Position numbers and translations under genes: made by a program. Under the pieces are notes generated by a model. That model saw nothing but the letters and a program-made list of their open reading frames with translations. It was not told where the DNA came from and searched no databases. Positions 46,601-56,953 of a stretch of DNA of 64,000 bases are shown here, one piece after another. This stretch comes from Takakia lepidozioides. Lineage: Eukaryota > Streptophyta > Takakiopsida > Takakiales > Takakiaceae. How positions within the stretch are numbered: position 1 is the first letter of the stretch; every line of letters begins with the position of its first letter. Where the stretch lies: the NCBI GenBank assembly GCA_030704615.1, contig CM060733.1, forward strand, positions 58,900,001 to 58,964,000. The letters run 5' to 3'.

Positions 46601-47410
46601 TGCAACTGAATGATTGACCTGGAGAAGGAAACTGATTGGGCCCATGCAGAGGCTTCCTTGAGCGGGGGTCGGTTTCTGGGACCTCCCTCCCTATGTAGTA
46701 CCCCTCCTTGGAGTCACCTGTTCACGTATCCACAGAATTCCATAAGCAAATTCAACTCAAAAATCACAGAACATACCTAGGTTCTGAGAACAAAGCTGTG
46801 GCATTACACCCAGTTATGTTCCTCGAAATTTATATGCAGCCCCTTACAGACCCATACGCTTAAATCGAGATCAAACCTTTTGACTGATTCTCGGGGTCAA
46901 AGATCTCCTCTTCAAAGGGTGTATATCCCCGGTGGTTTTTGTCATGCAACACCTTCATTTTTTCTTCCAAAGGGAGAGCGAAAAACTTTCTGCTCTCTTC
47001 AACCACTTTGTCCAGAAGCTCTAAATCCAATCCATGGTTGATGAGGTAGAAGAACCCTACATCTACACATGCCTGCACAAACAAGAACAATTACAAGTGG
47101 TGATTCACAGCCAAGAGGAGAGAGTAGCCAGAAAGTCCTTCAGGTAGAAAATTGACTGGAAGGCGTCACCAACTACAGTTGAAGCACGTGAGAACAATTC
47201 AAGGACCACAACACTAATACAATTCGAAGTTTTTGGAACTTCAATTGCCCGCAAAGCCCAATCTAAGCTAACACGAGTGAAAGCAGATATCCCCTATACT
47301 TTCTTAAGAGAGATGCATGCCTGGCGGAGTTGAGCTGCCGTCTTGGTGAGGTCTGGGGACGTCATATCGATGCATGTCAGATGCTCTGTGTAGCCACTGG
47401 CTTTCCCCAT
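43635..47410 (-). CDS. 2-oxoglutarate/Fe(II)-dependent oxygenase, 11 exons
   Basis: Exons: 47410-47321, 47072-46877, 46717-46619, 46361-46310, 45800-45679, 45484-45384, 45275-45217, 44760-44704, 44512-44467, 44041-43962, 43707-43635. The lengths sum to 975 bases, 324 residues, with all phases matching. The DIOX_N half reads CVDVGFFYLINHGLD and HRGYTPFEEEIFDP. The double-stranded beta-helix core has the iron ligands GAHSDYGMITLL (His, Asp) and STLHRVL (His), with the 2-OG-binding Arg/Ser in ERYS. VNLGDMLERWSNG and a C-terminal YPPITSG complete it. It resembles the cytosolic plant family with an IPNS-like fold typified by At3g46490/At3g50210; substrate not known. Intron 1 appears to be GC-AG rather than GT-AG. 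No transit peptide seen. Confidence 0.93.
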
Positions 47411-47651
47411 GCTTAACAGCAGAGGAGTACCGGATGTTGGAGTGAGAGAGCTCTGATCAGAATGTGGTATTGTGGGGCTGTTTATATGTTGAGTGAATGC
47501 CTTTACTGGGTTGTGAGATCAAATCTTCAATCAGCCCAAAGGCATGTTCTCCTGTTTGGAATTTGTGTTGAAAGACGATTTCTTGGCCAAAGGAAGTCCT
47601 CAAAAACATTTAGGACCAATCAAACAATGGCATTGCATTTTTGGGTTCTTT

Positions 47652-47754
47652 CCCCAGTGCACTTCAAATGGCACACCTATGTTATACCTTGCAGACCTAG
47701 GATATTTGGAGCCAGGGCGTATGACATAGGTGTGCCATTTGAAGTGCACCGGGG
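47652..47754. repeat. Long hairpin, 31-bp arms
   Basis: 47652-47682 and 47724-47754 are inverted repeats with one mismatch (the inner 26 bp, 47657-47682 and 47724-47749, are perfect: GTGCACTTCAAATGGCACAC at the left start), with a 41-nt loop. It lies about 240 bp upstream of the oxygenase start. Could be a microRNA-like precursor, a MITE, or a retroelement part. Confidence 0.8.
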
Positions 47755-48269
47755 TTTGGAGCTCCTATGGCTGGCTACCGGCCCATGCTTTCATGGGGGT
47801 CCACTCCACCCTCAACCGTGTCAAACCCCTGCACTTCATTTCGGCCCACCCCTCATATAAGACGGTTTTGGACTTTCTCACCCCACTAGATATATGGCCT
47901 ACCCTTCAGCCGAAATACATACTGAATTTTCAAATGAGGGTACCTAATCTTGTGGGAATGTTTTCAAAGTACAAACAGCTTTAACTTTCAAACTTTTGTA
48001 GCACTAAATTTGTCTAGGTCCCGTTCTATGTGTGTGCATTTAGAATTGAAGCCCCCTAATTTGTTCCAAGTCATTTGCATGTTTTCAAGTCTATGTGGAA
48101 CCCCCTAAAATTTTCCAAGTCATTTAGTTGTTGTCAAGATATAGATCCCCTCAAGCCTTTGATACTGCCTTTGTAATTCAGCTACTTTGGTTGGCCATGG
48201 GTTAGAGGTTTAACAAACAAGCATCATTTGCCTCGTTCTAGCCTTATTTCCTTCTCTTTGGCCGAGAGC
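47755..48269. other. No gene seen; short direct repeat
   Basis: CCAAGTCATTT blocks following CCCCCTAA-like words repeat at about 48053-48085 and 48103-48135. Probably flank of the retroelement fragment. Confidence 0.35.
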
Positions 48270-48590
48270 CAAATTTGTCTGCATCTATTCACAGGGAGAC
48301 TGCAGTAGTCCTCAACCTTGATGATCCGGATGTGTGGACACAAGCATGTGCCCAACGGGCAGAGTTGTTCAAGAAAGTCATGCCTATTGCTTTTGAGAAC
48401 CTTGTTATTGCCCAACACCGAGACACATTGAGGTACGTCACTATACGTGGAGGGGGATAACGGCCAGGTGTTCGGCGTTTCCATCCTGGGGACTATGTGT
48501 ATCTGCAGCACTGTAACCTACATCCGCTGTGGAGTCGTAGTGAGAGACGAGGGCTGCAGGAGATTGCCACCAACACAAACCAGCAGCTTG
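48270..48590 (+). pseudogene. LTR-retrotransposon integrase C-terminal fragment
   Basis: Reads IHRETAVVLNLDDPDVWTQA, QRAELFKKVMPIAFENLVIA, HRDTLRYVTIRGGG, a stop, then RPGVRRFHPGDYVYLQH in the same frame. The RF-PGD-V-L block is the chromo-adjacent tail found at the end of gypsy-type integrases. The rest of the element is missing. The open frame that follows (to 48719) has no known motif. Confidence 0.6.
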
Positions 48591-49014
48591 TTCCTCATTT
48601 CACAGCCGTTCTCGAAGCTTCAGTACACAGCCCGAAGAAGAACAAAATTCCCTGCGTTGTCACGGGTGATGGCAGCATCACCTACAAGCAGATCTTTGGG
48701 GTGCAGCCCAGGCTCCGTTAGTGAGGTCAACATCTGGCAAAGAGACTGTCTTACATTCTGAAAATGGAATCCAGAGCTTCCCTGGTTACCGCCCTGCCAG
48801 TAAGGGCTCACTCCAAGCAACAGACTAACTCTCTTCCGAATGTCTATCTTCCGATCCAACTAAGAGGCAATCTTATTCACATCTCCTATGATGATATTTC
48901 TCTAATCCAGAAGACAACATAGATTGATGCAAGGATGAAGCTACAACTTACATGCAAACATCCTAATGAGCTGATGTGGAATGCTCTCTGAGATTCCAAC
49001 TAAACATCCACTAC

Positions 49015-50095
49015 TTAAACCTTGAGAGCCGGCTTCACCAAGGGTGTCTGGCTCCTAGCCAAAAGCTTCTCTGCGATGTCATGTTCAGTAACAAGGAGAT
49101 AATAAATATGCGATTTTGTTCGAGTCTTCTTGAATAGATCATCCAATGTGGGACTTTGAGGCTCCATGTCTGTCCAATCCAACACAGCACTACAAATCTT
49201 AACTATTGTATGCTTTTTTAACAATCCACAAGTGCACATCCACTTGTCAATCTGGCTCTTGGTCTCTCTGCTTGTCTGTCATTTCTCTTGCACAGTCGTC
49301 ACCTCTCAGTAATGTCCCTCTGTACCATTACTGTTCTTATTATGAGTTGATTTGCCAGTTTTGGTCTTCCATCCCCTAGTCTCCCAGTCCTTCCTGTTTC
49401 CTATCTTTACTCTGCTTGCTCAATCCTCTATCGCTGTAGCATATGTGCATACCAGCAATCTCTACCCCTCTCTTCCTTGTAGTAAACCTGACCTATCCAA
49501 GCATCTAATCCTGATAGCTACATACATTGCAACAGAGCACAGAAAATCACCAGGAAAGAACCATTTGGGTTGAACTTCAAGTATTATGCGGAGGTCAGAA
49601 ACCAAAACAATTCCCCTTGAAGTCTGGGTCTGATGCCAACAATACATGGACAACCTTCTTTTCACAAGGACTTGGACTCCAAGCTTCAGGTGAGTTGAGG
49701 GTACCTAAAAACCCTATCTAAGAACATCAGAAGAATACAGTTACCCACCTTACAAATCAAACCAAAGCTGGACCTCTGCATCCGTCAAGGTGGCATCAGT
49801 CACGAGCCTCAAGAGCTCTGTTATCTGATTCCCTGTGGCTTCCAATTTCTGAATCGTGTCTCTACTAATATATTTACTAGGCAAGTCCGTGCACAGAATG
49901 TGACCCTTTTCCTTCATACTTGGTGCCAATATTTCCAATTTTGACCTGACAAACTGTAAGAAGCTTGACATGGGGGTTGTGGCTACCTTGTTCGTCTGAT
50001 AATTTTCTCGATAGGCTTCATACTGACTGCCTGCCAAGTTCAGAACATCCAGTTGGTGGTGGCTCACCTGCATCCAAGGCTTTGCGTTTAGGTGC
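49015..50095 (-). pseudogene. Possible fragment of a SEN1-type helicase gene
   Basis: An exon-like segment at about 50090-49770 starts after a good acceptor (GGATGCAG) and reads NLAGSQYEAYRENYQ, FLQFVRSKLEILAPSMKEKG, ILCTDLPSKYISRDTIQKLE, ending at a GTAAGG donor. This resembles the region between helicase motifs in plant SEN1/tRNA-splicing-effector-like helicases (FVRxRF...L...LYTHLPTSxIS). A second segment at 49239-49015 reads TLDDLFKKTRTKSHIYYLLV, as in the same proteins. No Walker motif or other helicase motif is found nearby, so it is partial or broken, if real. Confidence 0.3.
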
Positions 50096-50118
50096 CATCC
50101 ATTCCCTAACCCCCACAC

Positions 50119-52028
50119 AGATCACCCCAACTCACCCCAATGAATGCAAGCCTATGTAAAAAACAGACGAGATGAAGATACAGAAATGCAGCACACATGA
50201 ACTCACACAAAATCAGCGCGCATTAGCATCTGTGACGGCAGACAGTACAAGCAGCAACGCCTCCAAATTGAACCCTAACAGCATCGTCAATGCACAAAAT
50301 GCAGGAAGATCAAGTTCCAAGGCCATATCTCGCAAAACGGAACAGCTCCCGCTGGTTTTCTGCATGGAAAATGTGTGGCTGTGCAGCTCGAGCTACGCTC
50401 ATAATGAGCACACATAGAAACCCCCCTGCGAATCACCTGCATGCGACGATAGCAAAAACAAGCGCAGCAAAAACATAAAGCAGCGACAATCGAGAGAAAT
50501 GCCCGTAAGCAAGGTGCAAGGAAGGCTGGAGAATGTGCCCGAGAAGATACCCAGCCGCTCCCGCCACCTGCCGGGCCCGTCATCATCATTATCTCGGGTG
50601 CCTGGGTGTGTCCGCACGGGCGGACATGCAGCCCCGTGCCTAAACCCATCGCCGGCTTTTGATCGCCCCCTCACCCCTTTAGCCTGCCACGTCACTCGGT
50701 CAAAGGTGCTGGAGGGCCGTGAACCACCCAATTTTGGGTACCCCTGCACATTCAAAAAATCACTGACGGCAGGGATTTTATTATCTTAGGGTGCCATAAC
50801 GACAGGCGGGTGCATAACATCAAGGCGCACAACTTTCGTTCAGAATTTTTTTTCATCTGATGTCATCGGACGAAGTTACATCGTGGATGAATTCTGTAGC
50901 CCACCCTGACGCGACCCGAAACGGGTCGCCTCGTCCATTAGGGGTTAAGCCAGACCACACCTCATCCAATAGTTTGATCATAAATGCTTTTGCAGTCTGA
51001 ATAGAGAGCTTTCCCAAATGAGGATCAGGGCATTGGTGGTTTCATCTCATGACATTGATGCTCGAGGCGTCCAGTGTCGACCACATGTACCCGCCTCCTT
51101 GGGCACAAGCAGATGAGACAAAACCAAATAAATGAGTATCCCTTCAGAAGATTTGAAGCATTCAATACCACCGATTTGTTAAAGTCGTTGACTGTTCTGC
51201 AGATTGATCTCTAGATAAGTGTTCATTCTTTTATCAGAGAGTGCAGCCATTGGAGAATGTGCATGGCAGTCTAATTGAGTTCGCAAACCTGTACTATTCT
51301 TTCAGAGGGAAATCTGGCATGATCTTACAGACCGGATTGGAAAGCACCATGAAAGCTGCCACTTGAAATAAAATATTAGATGTCACGAAAAATCATAGCC
51401 ATAACAATTCCTGTAGCAACTAGTAACGCACATGATCAAGCAATTTACAGTCAAGCTGACTACTCCCGAGTAGAAGAGCAGGCCTGGACACTCCAGTCTG
51501 AACTGGAGGAATTCCCTTCTAGTCGCCTCTCTCCACAACCCCACCTCTTCTGTTTTCTGAATAAGTGAATCGCGTGTAACATTTCTAGGACTACCAATAG
51601 GTGGTGAGGACCTCGTGTTTCCACTGAAGTTTTGGGAGCCCTCTTTTTCCTCACCCCCTCGCTATCTTTCTGTTTTCTTCTCTACCCGTCTTTTTGTCCG
51701 TCAGTCCCTCAGCAAGCCTTTAAAGCAAACCACTAAAATAACAATATGCACAAGGGCGCAGTTTCAAGCGCCATCGAAGAAGTCTCTCTTATAATGCATG
51801 TGAAGACTTGCTCAAAGCCTGCAGAAAAGCCAGGTTATGAGATTGAATTCCTCCATCGACGGGAAGTCCGCTTCTCTGTAATGGAATCGGACCCCAATAC
51901 ACGGTCTGAATTCTTGTGATTGAAGAAGTTCTTACTGAGCCTTTTCCAAGGTGAGCTCCATGAAGAGCTTTTGGTCTTAGTAAGCCTCTCTACCTGTGAG
52001 AGCGAGTCAAACGAATTATGTTAGCGTA
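50119..52028. other. No gene seen
   Basis: Intergenic. GC-rich near 50.5-50.7 kb. Contains a solo TTAA-type transposon end at 50911-50948. The long open frames at 50.29-50.79 kb overlap on both strands and are composition artefacts. Confidence 0.4.
50911..50948 (+). repeat. Solo TTAA-type transposon end with palindrome
   Basis: GCGACCCGAAACGGGTCGC (8-bp arms), then CTCGTCCATTAGGGGTTAA, the last 19 bases identical to 38899-38917. The CCCGTTTCGGG core is also found just inside the MITE at 23912. A left partner was not found nearby. Confidence 0.55.
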
Positions 52029-54899
52029 CTACTGTAGAAAGTACTGGATCTCCTCATTTGAAAGGTCTACACAAATTGTGAACCAATTTGGATCATCTAT
52101 AGATCTGCCCCCAAGGTCCAATCCATGAGTCTGTTCATACTCGAGCAAGTAGTAACTTAAATTCCCAGTTCGTGAGAGACGAATCTTCGAAAGTCCGTCG
52201 AATTGCCGATCTTTGACAGTCTGCAAAACACATCGAGAAGCATACTAATCAAGTCTTAAAAGTTCAGTACCTGTTGGCTTATGGTCGTCTCTAGCACCCT
52301 GTACTTGGCTTTTATTTCGTCCACATCGTGCTTTAGCGCTTTGATGTCCAGTCCAGTGCTTTGTGCGCTCTCATGCATTGATTTTGCACTGGGGACAGAA
52401 TTGTCCAGCTTGGTGACCGTTTGTTGGGCAGCAGCTGTTGGTTCTCGCTGGAGTGGAGGATCTGGCGTATAGTCTGCCCGCACAGCAGGACTACCAGTGA
52501 TGGCGTTCCTTAGCTTCACCTGCTCGGCAAAAAGGACCTGATGCACCTCACAGAAATTTAGAGCCAAGATGAGCTAGTTGTCATGCTAGCTCTGTTGAAA
52601 CACAACTCCCTAAAGCTGGCATCTGAATGAGCCATTCACTGTAACCTACAGGTAACTCCTGAGTCGCGCTTCAGCGAAGAGCTGGACAATTTCAATATCA
52701 GGAGGTAAAATGCTTGTACCATGTCACCTCTGGATCCTATGCACTTCACATTCTTCTATGCTAATATTTCAAGAAAAAACATCTTACTTGAACAACAATT
52801 CGGAGAGGAAGCCGCTCGTTCTGAGCAGCATGCATGCATGCATCCAGTGACAGTCGCCGGCAGTCCATGATTCGGCACAGCTTCTTCCGCTCATGCTCCA
52901 TCAACCCTGGGTGGGCCTGGACTTCCAACACACAGTGTGTATTACAAGACGGAGAAAAGCTGAGAAAAGCTCGACAGCCCACTTACAGAGCATCCTGTCG
53001 TGAAGAAAGCAATACTAACAATACGGGCAAGTTCACACCTTTAGGAATGTGTCTATTGCTCGATAAAGTCCATCATCTGATACACGTGAGAATTCTGGAA
53101 GTGCCTCAGCGAGCGCCTGGAATTTGGAGACAGGCAACTTGCTGTCCCTTGCTACCTCAGCAAGATAGCTGTCTATGAGTTTCGCAACTTTCATCTTTGC
53201 CGTGTGGGGAGCCGCCGGTGGTTTTGTGGAAGCACCTAACTCGAACACCCAGTTCTTCTCAACGCCAGTAAGGATGTGCTTCGGACTCATAGGGATGTTC
53301 TGATCCTGAACCCATATTCCCACCAATGCACAATATGAGAGAGAAAGACACTTGCATAATTTACTCATCGTCCCCTGCCACTATTTGAACACCATAGAGT
53401 TTCAAGCTCGCGCCGTGTGTGAGGATTCAGGCGAGAACTATTGTGGAAGACGCAGGCAAAGATTTTTATTGCAAACTTGCATTCCCTTGTTCACACTTGG
53501 CAAGTTCACAATCTAAACAAACACACTCACATTCAACTGTCCTGTTCCTTGAGTAGTCCAGGCTTACGACTCTTCTCTCAGGCGCAAGCATCTCAGGGCC
53601 TACCTGTAACAAGAAATTTTCCAGGATACGGTGCACAAGATCGGTGTCGTAAAGTGTCTCACTGGTATGAGCGAAGCAGGGGATGAGGATATCGCTCAGT
53701 GTCGCTTGTTCCAGTTGCATTCCTACTCTCTTCTCCAACTCCTTCTTGCTTGTGGGTGCAGCGTTTGACATATTGGCCGCTCGCAACAATCGAAGCAAGA
53801 AACTGCAAGAAACCGTATCCTTTTGAGGAGGCAGCATGCTCACAATGCCCTCTATAATAGTTCGATTCTTATTTTGCACACTAATATACTCATCTCGTGT
53901 TGGCCCGTTCTCCCCTTTTGAAACGACATCCAAGCAGTTAACAGGCTCCTTTGGTGGTGAGGATGATGCATGGAACATTTTCTCTATTCTCGGTGACCCC
54001 CCTTTCTCTTTGACGGCCGCTGGGATGAGACCTGGCAGCCACTTCTGAGCGTAGAATTCAATGGCAGCCCCCATGAGGTCAGATTTCATACACTTCACTT
54101 TGATTGCAGCCATGACCTTAGTGAAGGAGTAAAAGCGCAAATGGGAGGCATCTTCGAACCACCAATCTGGGGAAACCTGCTTGGCTGTTGCAGTGCTGTT
54201 GATGCCGTTCCAGGGGCCAGCAGTGGGAGGGGAGTCGCAACTACCAGAATACGACCACCGGATTCCACGTGGATCTGTGCAAGCTTTCCATGCAACGGAC
54301 TCGCCACACCTCTTGACAAGCTGCTCTGCCCAGGGCATCAACCGCTCGCAGCTCTGGAGCACTGTGATGGAGTCCGTCCAAGATGCTAGAACTCCAGAGG
54401 TGAGAAAAGCTTCGGTCTTGCTCACCAGGTTTCCTTCTTCCACATCGTCTGTCATCTCGAGATACTCCGCAACACACCGAAGAGCAGCCACATTGGCTGG
54501 CGTCAGCTCGAGTGCGAGGCCATAGCAGAACTTCACAGCCAGCTCAAAAGCTTCAGCTTCCCCCGGAACATCGTCCAGCTTTATGTGATTCTTCTCACAT
54601 GTGCGATGCAATTCCAGTACCAGACGGTTGAGGCGTCCACTTTTGGAGACCAGAGGAAACTGTACATGCAGACAGTCACAGACCCAATTAGAACTTGCAC
54701 CACGGGATACAGGTACTCTCAATGGGAATAAACTTTTCAACTCGTCTGGACCAACACAGCTAGAAAATTTATTCATGTGTCATGTAGGCAGATCAGAGAC
54801 CTTATCGAGGTGGAAGCTCATGCCGGCGATTTCTACCAGCAGCTCATTTTGCGGTTTGGGAATCCGCTCTTTGTGCTCTTTCGCACTCTCGGAGGGGGC
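52029..54899 (-). CDS. NPH3/RPT2-like (NRL) BTB protein
   Basis: Plant-specific adaptor of cullin-3 ligases; relatives act with phototropins or in polar auxin transport at the plasma membrane. Exons: 54899-54801 (BTB start, [15 protein letters not shown]), 54659-53604 ([18 protein letters not shown], then the NPH3 domain with [21 protein letters not shown] and FAQKWLPGL-like [12 protein letters not shown]), 53305-53039 ([47 protein letters not shown]), 52916-52788 ([35 protein letters not shown]), 52537-52271 ([11 protein letters not shown], then coiled coil), 52220-52029 (C-terminal tail). The last exon is less certain. A strong acceptor precedes 54899, so a short N-terminal exon probably lies upstream; otherwise the start is the ATG at 55001. 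About 670 residues are visible, normal for the family. Intact. Confidence 0.93.
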
Positions 54900-56953
54900 C
54901 TGCAACAAGCAAGGTTGTATGAGAGGACACCTCGCACCCACACAGCACTGAGTGTGAACGATGGGCATCCCCTCCACGGCGTGCATCATCAGTATCGACA
55001 TGATTGCTAACTACCACCTTAGTAGACACTCCACTCGTGCACCTGCTTCTCTGGATTGCCTACAGGCTACCGCTGACATTCAACAGTCACCTGCACTGCA
55101 GAAGCTGAGGATTTCAGCATAAGTCTGCAGAATTTCTTTGTCTCTGTCTCTCTCTAGCTCTTCTGGCAGTTAGTGAGTGCTCTTCTCCTCACGTGAGCTT
55201 CCAGACTAGCCAAACTCTCCTCCTTCTGTCACAGCCGCCGAATAGTCTCTACAGAAGGGTGGCCAAAAATTGTCAAGTGACCCACTTGTCAAGCACCCTC
55301 AACAAGCGCTGGCAGATCGTTGGTTCAACTCCACACACATTAATCTCTCCCCCAACTGTAGACCCATCTTATCTTCCCACTGTTGAAACATCGGGCTTGC
55401 GAAATGAAACGCGTCGGGATGGACCTCCACAACAATATACATAATTTGCTCCTTATCATCACACTGCAGTACATACTTGCAGAGACACAAACAGCTTTAC
55501 AATCATTCCCAATCTGAGTTCAATCATTAATCCTGTCTTGCACCCATCAATTCCTTCACTCGATTTGCTCTAAGGAATGGCCTAAGTTGAAGGAGATCGA
55601 AATCTTCAGAGTTATGGCATCAGGCGGAAAATAGCATAGCACGTGGGGCCTTCACTGCAGGAGCTCTCACAGCTGGGTGCAAAGCCTTATTACTAACTAA
55701 CCATCCCCTCCAAAACCCCACAAGCAGCCAAAGCGAGCCCACGTGAGAAGCATAATGCACCATGTTCTCTCGCGCTGAAACTTTGCGCACATTACATACT
55801 CTCTTATCCCTCAAGTATGTTTACAGTACAAAACAAACCCAGTATTTTGGGCTGAGGTCTTGGAGTCCGGACGTCCGTTCTTCCAGCTTCTTCCAGAGAG
55901 TTTGAAGTGTATTGCAATGTTTATGAGACTGTCAACTCTAGACAAGAGCATTGGGCTGCAGTTGCGGTTTATCGCATGTTTCTCTGCCCACATGTGTGAA
56001 CTTAAGTGGGATGTTATCAGAGTGACAAGGACTTGTCCCCTGATGACCTCACGCGGTGCATAAGGATTCAGCTTCAGGAGGACCTTGTTGTAGCCGTACT
56101 CAAGAGCCCCTCCAAAGGACCCCGGAATACTCTACAGACAACAGGTGAACCCATGTGGCCAGCTCGGAAATCTTCCGCACCCTTTTACAGATCACCAAGC
56201 CCCTGATTACAGTGTGCACTATTATACATACAGCCTAGGTCCGCCATGAAAGTGGGAGCATTGATTTCTATGAGTGGGTTCAGTTCTTAAATAAGAAAAC
56301 TCCAACCTTGCTTTCCGTTGCTTGTACCTCACCGTGTTCTTAGCTTACTGGATTCAGCGTTATTTTCAATTGGCTGCCTGTGTTGGATATCCGGTCCTCC
56401 AGTGAGCAGGCCTGGAATGATCCAAGACTCCAAGTCTCCAGCTACCGCTCTAATTTCATGGTGGTTTCCTATCCTAGGCTTTTAGAGGTCCAAAAGTCAA
56501 CTAAAATTCCTTGCTCGAGCTCTGGAACAATGTGCTAAGCTCTATACGTCATCTCTCAAGTGTGTAAATGTGGAGAAATTGTGATAAAACCGTTGTGAGA
56601 GGGCCGGAGGACTACTGAGTATCAAGAGAGCATCCTCTTGGGTAAATAGTTTTCTTCTTCCGAAGTGGGAGTGGAGGTAGCTCCACGAACAAACTTGTGT
56701 TCTTGTAGATGCTGGATTTGTCATCATATTCATTACCGGAATCATCCCACACTATTGGGGGACCTCGTGCTCTTAGAATCCAGCATCATACCCTAGAACC
56801 TTGACTGCTTTTATGTCTCTAAGGAGCGCAAGGGTGTTTGCTGCTTGGAACTTTAATTTGAATCCAAACCTAAGTTTGCAGTTCCACAAGAGCCTGGATA
56901 CGCTACGAGCTCCGTGCCATAGGTTACAAGAACATATTGTGTTCATTCAAGAA
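54900..56953. other. Intergenic / NRL 5' region, no further gene seen
   Basis: Should contain the NRL promoter and possibly its first exon, and the 3' flank of CSP41b at the right. No repeat or coding motif recognised. Confidence 0.4.

Noticed and set aside
50287-50789. Overlapping open frames of 96-120 codons on both strands
   Set aside because: GC-rich composition artefacts without motifs.
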